Below, in pieces: positions 1 through 5,108 of a stretch of 5,142 nt of DNA. The position numbers were made by a program, and so were the translations under genes. Position 1 is the first letter of the stretch. Every line of letters begins with the position of its first letter. The stretch is from an uncultured Oscillospiraceae bacterium (GTDB taxonomy: Bacteria > Bacillota > Clostridia > Oscillospirales > Oscillospiraceae), in assembly GCA_934668605.1 (NCBI GenBank), contig CAKUNY010000148.1, positions 1 to 5,142 of the forward strand. The letters run 5' to 3'. A model generated the notes under the pieces. The model did not search any database. It had not been told where the DNA came from and saw only the letters and a list, made by a program, of their open reading frames with translations.

Positions 1-469
1 CCTCAAGATCATAGCCGACGGACATATTGAACACGAAGCCGTCGGGGTCGCCGAGGCCGTAGACCTTGGACAGAACCTTCAGTGCGCACCAGGCCTTGAT
101 GTACTCGTCGCGCGCCTGCGGAACCTCGAGCTCGGTCGACCATTCCTGGTTATAGCCCTCGTCGGCCGCCAGAATGCACGGACGCGGCACACACGCGGCA
201 AGCTCCGCGCCGTCCATCTTCTGAACGGTCTTGACCTCAAAGAAGCGCGCGCCCGCCATGTAGGCTGCGATGATGTTCTGCGCCAGCTGGCTGTTGGGGC
301 CTGCGGCGGGACCAAACGGGGTTTCAATGCGCTCGCCGAAGATGGGGAGCGTTTTGCCGGCTGCGTAGTAGGGGGTATGCACGCCGAAGATCTCGCCTTC
401 GCGCGCGTATTCGGTGACGATCCAGTTCATCAAAGACTTAAACGGAATCGGATACATTTTTTCAGACAT
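1..469 (-). CDS. ygfK: YgfK-like flavin/Fe-S oxidoreductase, N-terminal part (runs off the left edge)
   Basis: Only the first 156 codons are present. The ATG at 467-469 is preceded by an AAGGAGG ribosome binding site (477-483) with 7-base spacing, which supports this start over the Met at codon 5. The translated N-terminus resembles E. coli YgfK as I remember it: a PIPF segment near residues 7-10, a glycine/proline-rich PFGPAAGPNSQLAQNI stretch at 51-66, FFEVKTVQ at 76-83, an EWSTE motif near 109-113, and FNMSVGYDLE at 147-156. This region looks like a dihydroorotate-dehydrogenase-type flavin barrel. Full-length family members are about 1000 residues and carry glutamate-synthase-small-subunit-like FAD/NAD and Fe-S modules, so roughly 85% lies outside the window. 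The family is often labelled putative selenate reductase subunit, but its reaction is not firmly established. Its position downstream of ssnA on the same strand repeats the E. coli pairing (in reversed gene order) and suggests a role in electron transfer for purine or related heterocycle catabolism. No promoter of its own is convincing, so it is probably transcribed with ssnA. Confidence 0.9.
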   Translation of the reverse strand, partial: MSEKMYPIPFKSLMNWIVTEYAREGEIFGVHTPYYAAGKTLPIFGERIETPFGPAAGPNSQLAQNIIAAYMAGARFFEVKTVQKMDGAELAACVPRPCILAADEGYNQEWSTELEVPQARDEYIKAWCALKVLSKVYGLGDPDGFVFNMSVGYDLE

Positions 470-538
470 GAAATTGCCTCCTTCGTTGAAAATGGGTTGC
501 AATTGTCTTCTTATTTAAGAAAGAAGATCGAAATGGTA

Positions 539-647
539 CGTAGGGGTCGATGCCCACATCGACCCATTGGGCAGTTCGTATTCGCCGCAGAGCTCCGCAT
601 TTTGCGAGTGCGACCCGCGCGGGACGATGTGGGCATCGTCCCCTACG
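539..647. repeat. Palindromic inverted-repeat element between ssnA and ygfK
   Basis: Two 27-bp arms (539-565 and 621-647) are inverted copies matching at 25 of 27 positions, separated by 55 bases. The outer ends read GTAGGGG and CCCCTAC. Each arm is itself a hairpin: a 9-bp perfect stem 544-552/557-565 with a 4-base loop, and 621-629/634-642 with a 4-base loop. The two arms differ only at 547/562 versus 624/639, and these positions pair within each hairpin (T:A in one, A:T in the other), so both hairpins stay intact. There is no U-run, so it is not a normal intrinsic terminator. It looks like a REP- or MITE-like dispersed repeat of the kind common in intergenic DNA of gut clostridia. No clear target-site duplication is visible. 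In the ssnA-ygfK transcript it would form strong hairpins that could affect mRNA stability or the relative expression of the two genes. Confidence 0.8.
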
Positions 648-672
648 GCGAATATCGATAGATTTTGATAGA

Positions 673-2016
673 TTAGTACTCTCTGTGGTTCAGCTCGCCC
701 CAGAGCTTCTTGGCGGCCTCGAGGATGTGCGCATTTTCGGCTTCCTCGTCGATGCCGATGAGCTCGCGATCCTTCATGAGGATCTTGCCGCCCGCGATCG
801 TTGTGCGGCAGAGCTTGCCGGTCATGCCGAACAGAATGTGGCCGTCGATGTTTTCGTCCGAGAACGGAGTGAAGGGCTTGTAGTCCATGACGATCATGTC
901 GGCGGCGGCGCCGGCCTTGAGAACGCCGAGCTCGTCCGGGAAGTACTTCGCGCCAATTTTGGCGTTGTTCTTAAAGAGCATGTCGGTCACTTCGCACCAC
1001 GCGACATTCGGCAGGCAGGCGTTGAGTCTCTGGACGCAGAGCGCAGCCTTCAAAGACTCGATCATGTCGTTCGTCCATGCATCCGTGCCAAGACCGAGCA
1101 GAATGCCGTTCTTGCTCAAGGGCAGCACCGGGCAGACGCCGACCGCGTTCGACATGTTGGATTCGGGGTTGTTGACGACCATCGTGCCGGTGTCCTTAAT
1201 GAGCTCGATTTCCGCCGGGTTCACATGGATGCAGTGGCCCAGGATGGTCTTTTCGCCCAGGATGCCGTGGTCCTGCAGGCGCTGGACGGGGCGGCGGCCA
1301 TAGTTCTGCAGGCTGTCATACACATCGTTCATGCCCTCGGAGACGTGGATGTGATAGCCGGTGCGGCCATTGTTCGCTTCGACCATGCGGTCAAAGGTCT
1401 TGTCGGAGATGGTAAAGAGGGCGTGCCCGCCGAACATGGCAGCGAGCATCGGATCCTTGTGCTCCTGACAGTAGGTGATCCAGTCGGCATTTTCCTTCAC
1501 GGCCTGGATGCTCTTTTCTTCGCCGTCGCGGTCAGAGACCTCGTAGCACAGACACGAGCGGATACCGAACTTCTTGGCGCTCTCGCCGATCTGGAACAGA
1601 GAGCCCGGGATCTCGCAGAACGACGCGTGATGATCGAAGATCGTCGTAACGCCCTGCTTGATGCAGTCGATGTAGAGTGCGTCCGCAGAAGCTCTTGTGC
1701 CCTCGAGCGTCAGCTTGCGGTCCATTGCCCACCACGTGCCGTCGAGCACCTCATAGAAGGTAGTGGGGTTGTTGCCGACGATCGAAAGGCCACGGGCGAG
1801 GGCGGAATAGATGTGGGTGTGGGCGTTGATGAACGCGGGCATGATGACGTTGCCCTTTGCGTCGATGATCTCGGCCTGCGGGTATTTCGCGCGCAGCGCT
1901 GCTTCTTCGCCGACTTCTACGATCTTCGTGCCTTCAAAGACGACACCGCCTTTTTCGTAGTAGCCTTTTGCGTTGGGATCTCTGGTAATCAGACGACCGT
2001 TTGTGAGTAAATACAT
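673..2016 (-). CDS. ssnA: SsnA-type putative aminohydrolase/amidohydrolase
   Basis: A 447-residue protein of the amidohydrolase superfamily (ATZ/TRZ, cytosine/guanine deaminase-like), close to the 442 residues I recall for E. coli SsnA. The metal-binding barrel motifs are complete: HTH at 66-68 (H66, H68), the SsnA-like FDHHAS at 128-132, HIHVSE at 222-227 (H224, and E227 as likely acid/base), H261 in a GHCIHV motif, and D312 in LGTDAW. The end (GAAADMIVMDY, 369-379) is the usual return to the N-terminal beta-sandwich domain. It is predicted to be cytosolic. An upstream in-frame ATG at 2092-2094 would add 26 residues, but it lies within the leader terminator hairpin and has no ribosome binding site; the ATG at 2014-2016 has AAGGAGGA at the right distance. 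Family members are thought to hydrolyse an amino or amide group on a nitrogen heterocycle, but the substrate is not settled. Linkage to ygfK, as in the E. coli xdhD region and in gut anaerobe purine-degradation clusters, points to purine or urate catabolism. It reads from a promoter at 2206-2234 through an attenuator-like leader. Confidence 0.94.
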   Translation of the reverse strand: MYLLTNGRLITRDPNAKGYYEKGGVVFEGTKIVEVGEEAALRAKYPQAEIIDAKGNVIMPAFINAHTHIYSALARGLSIVGNNPTTFYEVLDGTWWAMDRKLTLEGTRASADALYIDCIKQGVTTIFDHHASFCEIPGSLFQIGESAKKFGIRSCLCYEVSDRDGEEKSIQAVKENADWITYCQEHKDPMLAAMFGGHALFTISDKTFDRMVEANNGRTGYHIHVSEGMNDVYDSLQNYGRRPVQRLQDHGILGEKTILGHCIHVNPAEIELIKDTGTMVVNNPESNMSNAVGVCPVLPLSKNGILLGLGTDAWTNDMIESLKAALCVQRLNACLPNVAWCEVTDMLFKNNAKIGAKYFPDELGVLKAGAAADMIVMDYKPFTPFSDENIDGHILFGMTGKLCRTTIAGGKILMKDRELIGIDEEAENAHILEAAKKLWGELNHREY

Positions 2017-2022
2017 ACTGAT

Positions 2023-2030
2023 TCCTCCTT
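2023..2030 (-). promoter_or_regulatory. Ribosome binding site fixing the ssnA start
   Basis: On the minus strand this reads AAGGAGGA, an almost perfect complement to the 16S 3' end, and lies 6 bases before the ATG at 2014-2016. It is the reason for choosing the 447-residue start over the longer reading frame beginning at 2094. Confidence 0.9.
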
Positions 2031-2062
2031 GTTTTGATGCGTTCACCCGGAATTTGGATATG

Positions 2063-2095
2063 AAAAAGTGCTTCAGGCGAAATACCTGAAACACT
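2063..2095 (-). terminator. Intrinsic terminator inside the ssnA leader (attenuator)
   Basis: On the minus-strand transcript, 2095-2085 pairs with 2077-2067 as an 11-bp stem (one G-U pair) around a 7-base loop, followed directly by a run of five U (2067-2063, the first of them in the closing pair). It sits between the ssnA promoter and its ribosome binding site, so it would stop transcription before the gene unless disrupted. No other minus-strand gene ends here that would need a terminator. Confidence 0.7.
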
Positions 2096-2172
2096 CAACC
2101 AGATCAGCCGAGTGATAGTTGCAGCCCGTGTGCGAAACACTTCCTTACAGCTACCAATCTTAGATTGTATGC

Positions 2173-2203
2173 AGACAACACTTCATATGCTGCCTTGTTG
2201 TCT
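2173..2203. promoter_or_regulatory. Dyad at the ssnA transcription start, candidate operator
   Basis: A perfect 8-bp inverted repeat, TGTTGTCT (2196-2203) and AGACAACA (2173-2180), with a 15-base spacer. One arm begins 2 bases after the -10 box and spans the expected transcript start, a classic place for a repressor site. It could instead form part of an RNA hairpin if transcription starts early enough. The regulator is not in the window. Confidence 0.4.
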
Positions 2204-2205
2204 TC

Positions 2206-2234
2206 ATTATAAATGCCTCATAAAAATTTTTCAA
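2206..2234 (-). promoter_or_regulatory. Sigma-A-type promoter for ssnA
   Basis: On the minus strand, TTGAAA (-35, 2234-2229) and TATAAT (-10, 2211-2206) are separated by 17 bases. The AT-rich surroundings, the perfect -10 and ideal spacing make this the likely start of the ssnA-ygfK transcript. The -35 box lies inside a second small dyad (2227-2247). Confidence 0.85.
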
Positions 2235-2247
2235 GCGTCATGAAAAA
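2227..2247. promoter_or_regulatory. Small dyad overlapping the ssnA -35 box
   Basis: TTTTTCA (2227-2233) and TGAAAAA (2241-2247) are perfect 7-bp inverted arms with a 7-base spacer, covering most of the -35 hexamer. It may be an operator, but the arms are AT-rich and such repeats arise easily by chance in this stretch. Confidence 0.25.
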
Positions 2248-2371
2248 AATTCTGCCCGCCAAATCCTACAAACTTCGGCTGCCATTTTTGAGCAACTTGC
2301 GGAAAGGCGGCGCGTTGTTCGGCCATCGGGAATCGCCAAAAAGAAATCTGAAAATTTTCTCAAAAAAGGGC

Positions 2372-2400
2372 TTGCATTTTTAAAGCGCGTATGCTATTAT
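2372..2400 (+). promoter_or_regulatory. Promoter of the tRNA-Arg gene
   Basis: TTGCAT (2372-2377) and TATTAT (2395-2400) with a 17-base spacer lie 27 bases upstream of the mature tRNA. An AT-rich tract just upstream (about 2337-2368) could act as an UP element. It is divergent from the ssnA promoter. Confidence 0.8.
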
Positions 2401-2427
2401 ACTTGAGCGCTGATGAGAGCGCGGTAT

Positions 2428-2504
2428 GCGCCGGTAGCTCAGTTGGATAGAGTGACTGGCTACGAACCAGTAGGTCGGGGGTTCGAGTCCCTTCCGGCGT
2501 ACCA
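2428..2504 (+). tRNA. tRNA-Arg (anticodon ACG)
   Basis: A complete 77-base cloverleaf with encoded CCA. The acceptor stem is 2428-2434 with 2494-2500 (G1-U72 wobble at the end). The D arm is GCTC/GAGT (2437-2440/2450-2453). The anticodon stem is ACTGG/CCAGT with loop 2460-2466 and anticodon ACG at 2462-2464. The variable loop is 2472-2476, the T arm is GGGGG/CCCTT around TTCGAGT (2482-2488), and discriminator A2501 precedes CCA. The ACG anticodon is normally deaminated to ICG by TadA and reads CGU, CGC and CGA arginine codons. It has its own promoter and terminator and appears to be a single-gene unit. The T stem contains two G-U pairs next to the acceptor stem. Confidence 0.97.
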
Positions 2505-2541
2505 AAACTCCGCAAGATTTTATCTTGCGGAGTTTTGTTTT
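2505..2541 (+). terminator. Intrinsic terminator of the tRNA-Arg unit
   Basis: A perfect 15-bp stem (2504-2518 with 2522-2536; core CTCCGCAAGAT) with a 3-base loop, ending in TTTTGTTTT. It begins at the last base of CCA, so the precursor needs little 3' trimming. Confidence 0.93.
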
Positions 2542-2587
2542 GCGCCGTTCCAATCGCCCGGTATGATCGTGAGGAGCCGAAAATGGA

Positions 2588-2615
2588 TTGACAATGGAAG
2601 ATAACGGCGTATAAT
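2588..2615 (+). promoter_or_regulatory. Consensus promoter of the coiled-coil gene
   Basis: TTGACA (2588-2593) and TATAAT (2610-2615) are both perfect sigma-A hexamers, with a 16-base spacer. Transcription should start near 2622, leaving a leader of only about 15 bases that holds little more than the ribosome binding site (GAGGTG, 2624-2629). This suggests strong constitutive expression. Confidence 0.88.
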
Positions 2616-2636
2616 GAAAGTGTGAGGTGATATGAA

Positions 2637-3014
2637 ATGCTGGATGAAAAAGATTTACAAGCCATTTCTCAGATCATGGATTCAAAAATCAAAGAATCCG
2701 AGCAGCGCATGAGTGCGAAAATTGAGGCGTCCGAGCAGCGCATGAGTGCGAAAATTGAGGCGTCCGAGCAGCGCATGAGCGCGAAAATCGAAGAATCCGC
2801 AAGTCAGACGCTGAAAGAGGCAATGCAGGGAGCTTCGGCGATGATGGAAGCATACTTTGAACCGAAATTCAATCTGCTATTCGAAAATCAGCAGACCATG
2901 CTGGAAACGCTCGCGCCGAAGAGCCGGGTAGATGAGCTGGAGGAAGAGGTCGCATTTCTGCGCTCGGTCATTCGCCAGCACAGCCGGGAGATCGAAGCAT
3001 TGAAGCACGCGTGA
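2637..3014 (+). CDS. Small coiled-coil protein of unknown function with 11-residue repeats
   Basis: A 125-residue protein, highly charged and predicted to be largely alpha-helical. There is no signal peptide or membrane segment, so it is probably cytosolic. Residues 20-52 are three tandem copies of an 11-residue unit (consensus ASEQRMSAKIE), with a degenerate copy at 9-19. Met and Ile recur 4 and 7 residues apart, a hendecad pattern expected of a coiled coil. A middle segment (about 64-85) holds the less charged EAYFEPKFNLLFEN. The C-terminal part (about 97-123) is a second coiled coil with a leucine/valine/isoleucine spacing. The ATG at 2637 follows GAGGTG (2624-2629); an ATG at 2632 is out of frame. 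I recall similar short proteins annotated as hypothetical in clostridia but know of no defined function; oligomerisation or a structural/adaptor role is all that can be inferred. It stands alone, between its own promoter and terminators, after a tRNA gene and convergent with potD. Confidence 0.88.
   Translation: MLDEKDLQAISQIMDSKIKESEQRMSAKIEASEQRMSAKIEASEQRMSAKIEESASQTLKEAMQGASAMMEAYFEPKFNLLFENQQTMLETLAPKSRVDELEEEVAFLRSVIRQHSREIEALKHA
2697..2795 (+). repeat. Three 33-bp tandem repeats within the coiled-coil gene
   Basis: Units at 2697-2729, 2730-2762 and 2763-2795. The first two are identical; the third differs at five positions, mostly synonymous plus a change in the last codon. Each unit encodes one 11-residue coiled-coil repeat, so copy number can change without breaking the frame. 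The identity of units 1 and 2 suggests a recent duplication. Confidence 0.93.
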
Positions 3015-3015
3015 T

Positions 3016-3045
3016 AAGCCGTAGGGATTGTTCCCTGCGGCTTTT
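3016..3045 (+). terminator. Intrinsic terminator of the coiled-coil gene
   Basis: An 11-bp stem, 3016-3026 with 3033-3043 (one T-G pair), a 6-base loop and TTTT at 3042-3045. It begins 2 bases after the TGA stop. The U-run is short and overlaps the stem, so termination may be shared with the second hairpin at 3051-3087. Confidence 0.7.
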
Positions 3046-3050
3046 CGATA

Positions 3051-3087
3051 TAAAAAGGAACCTCCGAGGATCGAAGGCTCCTTTTTT
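3051..3087. terminator. Bidirectional terminator between convergent genes
   Basis: 3052-3063 pairs with 3075-3086 (one mismatch) around an 11-base loop. The right arm ends in six T and the left arm begins with five A, so both strands present a hairpin followed by a U-run. It would end the potBCD transcript (potD stop at 3094-3096) and back up the terminator of the coiled-coil gene. Confidence 0.85.
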
Positions 3088-3093
3088 GCATTC

Positions 3094-4290
3094 TTATTGC
3101 GCCTCGCGCCATTTGCGGCAGCGGCGGGCTTTTCTGCGCCTTGTGACGGCGGCGGAGATGAGGAAGAAGGCGATGACGGCGGCAACTGCGGCGATGGTCA
3201 AGGCGAGATAGAGTGTCGTGTTCGCGCCCTCCGTTTTGACCGAAAGCCACAGATCGTTCATCGTCTGTGTTGCCGCAATGCCGAGCTCTGCAAACGATTC
3301 GCTGCGCGCGAGCGTCTCGTCGTCGGGATAGGAGACAGGACTGGAAATGACATCCTCGTCCATGTACTCCTTCGCAGCTGTTTCCGGCGTGGAGTAGCCG
3401 ATATAATCGAGGTTCGCGGCCGAGACGTCCGGGCGGCAGAGAAAGTTGATGAACGCCTCTGCGCCTTCTTTGTTCTGGCAGCCCCTGGGGATGCACATGG
3501 CGTCAATAAAGATATTAAAGCCCTCGTCCGGGAAGCTAAAGGCAAGATCGGGGTTTTCTTCGACCATCGTCAGATAGTCGCCCGCATAATAGGGAGCAGC
3601 CCACGCCTCGCCACGCTCGAGCTTGTCGAAAATCTGATCCATGACGTAGGCCTGCAAAACGGGCTTCTGCGTGGCAAGAAGATCGGCGGCGTTTTTGAGC
3701 TCCTGCGCGTCTTCGGTATTGTAGCTGTATCCCAGCATCGACTCGGCGATGGCAAACGCATCTCTGGGATTATCGAACATGAGAAGCTTGCCAGCGTATT
3801 TGCTGTTCCAGAGGCAGCTCCAGCTCTTTGCGTCCTCTTCGGAAACATACTGCGTGTTGTAGATCAGGCCGACCGTGCCCCAGGTGTAAGGGACAGAGTA
3901 TTTGTTTTCCGGGTCATAGGCCTGATCGCGGAATGCCTCGTCGACGTACTCGTAGTTCGGAACGTTTTCAAAATCAATGGGCTCGAGCATATCCTCGGAG
4001 ATGAGCTTTGCGATCATGTAGTCCGAGGGGATGATCACGTCATACGACGTGCCGCCGGTTTTGAGCTTCGTGTACATCGACTCGTTGGAGTCAAACGTCA
4101 GATAGTTGACCTTGATGCCGGTTTCCGCTTCAAATTCCTTGATGACATCCATACTCTCGTCCGTGCCGTCGGAGATATACTGGCCCCAGTTGTAGACCGT
4201 GATCTCATTCTGGGCGGCAAACGCCGTTGTGGGAAGGAGCGACACGAGCAGAAGCGCGAGCATCACGATAGACAGCAGTCTCTTTTTCAT
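3094..4290 (-). CDS. potD: PotD-like polyamine-binding protein of an ABC transporter, with C-terminal membrane anchor
   Basis: A 398-residue extracellular solute-binding protein of the spermidine/putrescine family. Residues 1-25 are a signal peptide (MKKR, hydrophobic core, AFA cleavage site). The mature part has the PotD hallmarks: YNWGQY at 33-38, SNESMYTKLKTGG at 68-80, DVIIPSDYMIAKL at 84-96, YSVPYTWGTVGL at 131-142, DNPRDAF at 173-179, FIDAMCIP at 261-268 and YIGYSTPETAA at 296-306. Compared with E. coli PotD from memory, the pocket Trp255 position appears to be Phe261 and Trp229 appears to be Tyr, while Asp263 (Asp257) and Tyr299 (Tyr293) are kept. So a polyamine or related cation is likely, but the exact ligand is uncertain. 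There is no lipobox cysteine. Instead, a hydrophobic segment at about 358-382 followed by RRRKARRCRK predicts a single C-terminal membrane anchor. The ATG follows AAGGAGGG (4298-4305) by 7 bases and overlaps the potC stop as ATGA. It is the last gene of its operon. Confidence 0.93.
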   Translation of the reverse strand: MKKRLLSIVMLALLLVSLLPTTAFAAQNEITVYNWGQYISDGTDESMDVIKEFEAETGIKVNYLTFDSNESMYTKLKTGGTSYDVIIPSDYMIAKLISEDMLEPIDFENVPNYEYVDEAFRDQAYDPENKYSVPYTWGTVGLIYNTQYVSEEDAKSWSCLWNSKYAGKLLMFDNPRDAFAIAESMLGYSYNTEDAQELKNAADLLATQKPVLQAYVMDQIFDKLERGEAWAAPYYAGDYLTMVEENPDLAFSFPDEGFNIFIDAMCIPRGCQNKEGAEAFINFLCRPDVSAANLDYIGYSTPETAAKEYMDEDVISSPVSYPDDETLARSESFAELGIAATQTMNDLWLSVKTEGANTTLYLALTIAAVAAVIAFFLISAAVTRRRKARRCRKWREAQ

Positions 4291-5108
4291 CCGCGAGCCC
4301 TCCTTTGCATGCCGCGCTGGACGCGCTTTTCACTGCGCGCCTGGAGAAGATTCATAACGACCATCAGAAGCAGGATCACTGCGAACATCAGCGTAAAGAG
4401 CGCGTAGATCTTCGGCTGGATTGGCTTTTTGGTGTAGTTATAAATTTCGACGGGAAGCGTGATGAAGCTCGAGCCTGTTACGAAGTAGGAGATCACGAAG
4501 TCGTCCAGACTCATCGTGAACGCCATCAGAGCGCCGGAAATAATGCCGGGCATGATCTCGTGAATGACGACCTTCGTGAACGCCTGAAACGGCGTGCAGC
4601 CGAGATCCAGCGCCGCCTCTTCGAGGTCTGGATCCATCTGCTGGAGCTTCGGCATGACGTTGAGAATCACGTAGGGGAGGTTGAACGTGATGTGCGCGAT
4701 GAGAAGCGTCCAGAAGCCTAAAATCGAGTTGATTTTCAGCATTGTTCCCGTAAACGCGAACAAAAGCGCCAGCGCAACGCCGGTGACGATATCGGGGTTT
4801 GTCATCGGGATGTTCGTGAGCGTCATGACAGCTTTGCGCATGCGGCCTTTCATCGAGTGGATGCCGACGGCTGCCATCGTGCCGAAAAACGTCGCGATGA
4901 GGCTGGACAGGATCGCGATGATCAGAGAGTTCCTGAGAAGCGTCAGAAGCGTTTCGTCGCGGAAGAGATTTGCGTACTGCCGGAAGGTAAAGCCCTTGAA
5001 GGTCGCAATGTCGAGGCCTTCATTGAACGAGGCTACGGCCAGAACGATCATCGGGATATAGAGGAAGATGAAGACCAGAACGGTCACTGTGCGGTTAAAA
5101 TGCTTCAT
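4287..5108 (-). CDS. potC: Spermidine/putrescine-type ABC transporter permease
   Basis: A 273-residue inner-membrane permease of the PotC type (E. coli PotC is about 264). It is strongly hydrophobic, with about six membrane spans, roughly at residues 7-27, 60-82, 105-125, 130-151, 190-212 and 234-255 (judged by eye). The cytoplasmic EAA loop that docks the PotA ATPase is at 163-189 (EEAALDLG, then MPG at 186-188). The N-terminal FIFLYIPMIVLAVASFN segment is typical of the family, and the C-terminus is a short basic tail. With PotB it would form the channel that receives polyamine from the PotD-like protein. The start ATG at 5106-5108 overlaps the potB stop by 4 bases and its own stop overlaps the potD start by 4 bases, so the three are translationally coupled. 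A GAGGAGG stretch (5122-5128) lies rather far upstream, consistent with coupling. Confidence 0.95.
   Translation of the reverse strand: MKHFNRTVTVLVFIFLYIPMIVLAVASFNEGLDIATFKGFTFRQYANLFRDETLLTLLRNSLIIAILSSLIATFFGTMAAVGIHSMKGRMRKAVMTLTNIPMTNPDIVTGVALALLFAFTGTMLKINSILGFWTLLIAHITFNLPYVILNVMPKLQQMDPDLEEAALDLGCTPFQAFTKVVIHEIMPGIISGALMAFTMSLDDFVISYFVTGSSFITLPVEIYNYTKKPIQPKIYALFTLMFAVILLLMVVMNLLQARSEKRVQRGMQRRARG

Larger units (their letters stand above)
2017..2199 (-). promoter_or_regulatory. Long untranslated leader of ssnA, candidate attenuation or riboswitch region
   Basis: The predicted transcript start (about 2199, seven bases after the -10 box) leaves about 180 bases before the ssnA ATG, unusually long for a simple leader. 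Its 3' half carries an intrinsic-terminator hairpin (2063-2095). Upstream of that, on the RNA, 2160-2156 (AGAUU) can pair with 2105-2101 (GAUCU), and after a 3-base bulge AGCU (2152-2149) can pair with GGCU (2109-2106). This closes a domain that also contains a GUGU/ACAC hairpin around 2131-2143. This is a plausible sensor fold ahead of a terminator. I do not recognise it as purine, TPP, lysine, glycine, T-box or another class I know. The pairing was found by eye and has not been energy-tested. Confidence 0.5.

Noticed and set aside
506..527. A 7-bp inverted repeat (TCTTCTT/AAGAAGA) upstream of ygfK.
   Set aside because: It is short and AT-rich with an 8-base spacer, lacks a U-run, and no promoter is associated with it; it is not distinguishable from chance.
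539..647. The palindromic element as a CRISPR remnant or an intrinsic terminator.
   Set aside because: There are only two copies, in inverted orientation with internal palindromes, no spacer periodicity and no cas genes; and no T-run follows either hairpin on either strand.
550..2010. A 486-codon open frame on the plus strand opposite ssnA.
   Set aside because: It lies antisense to a gene with complete catalytic motifs and a perfect ribosome binding site, its translation is a low-complexity mix rich in Val, Asp, Arg and His with no recognisable domain, and it has no start signal. GC-rich codon bias explains the absence of stops.
2017..2094. A 26-residue N-terminal extension of SsnA starting at 2094.
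   Set aside because: That start lies inside the leader terminator hairpin and has no ribosome binding site, the extension does not resemble the family, and AAGGAGGA at 2023-2030 marks the ATG at 2014-2016.
2360..2665. Open frames on both strands across the tRNA (peptides containing GTRTPDLLVRSQSLYPTE or PVAQLDRVTGYEPVG).
   Set aside because: These are the familiar spurious translations of a tRNA gene and its complement, often seen mis-annotated in databases; the stretch is explained by tRNA-Arg, its promoter and its terminator.
3028..4407. A 459-codon open frame on the plus strand opposite potD.
   Set aside because: Same reasons: it is antisense to potD and potC, starts inside a terminator hairpin, and has no motif or ribosome binding site.
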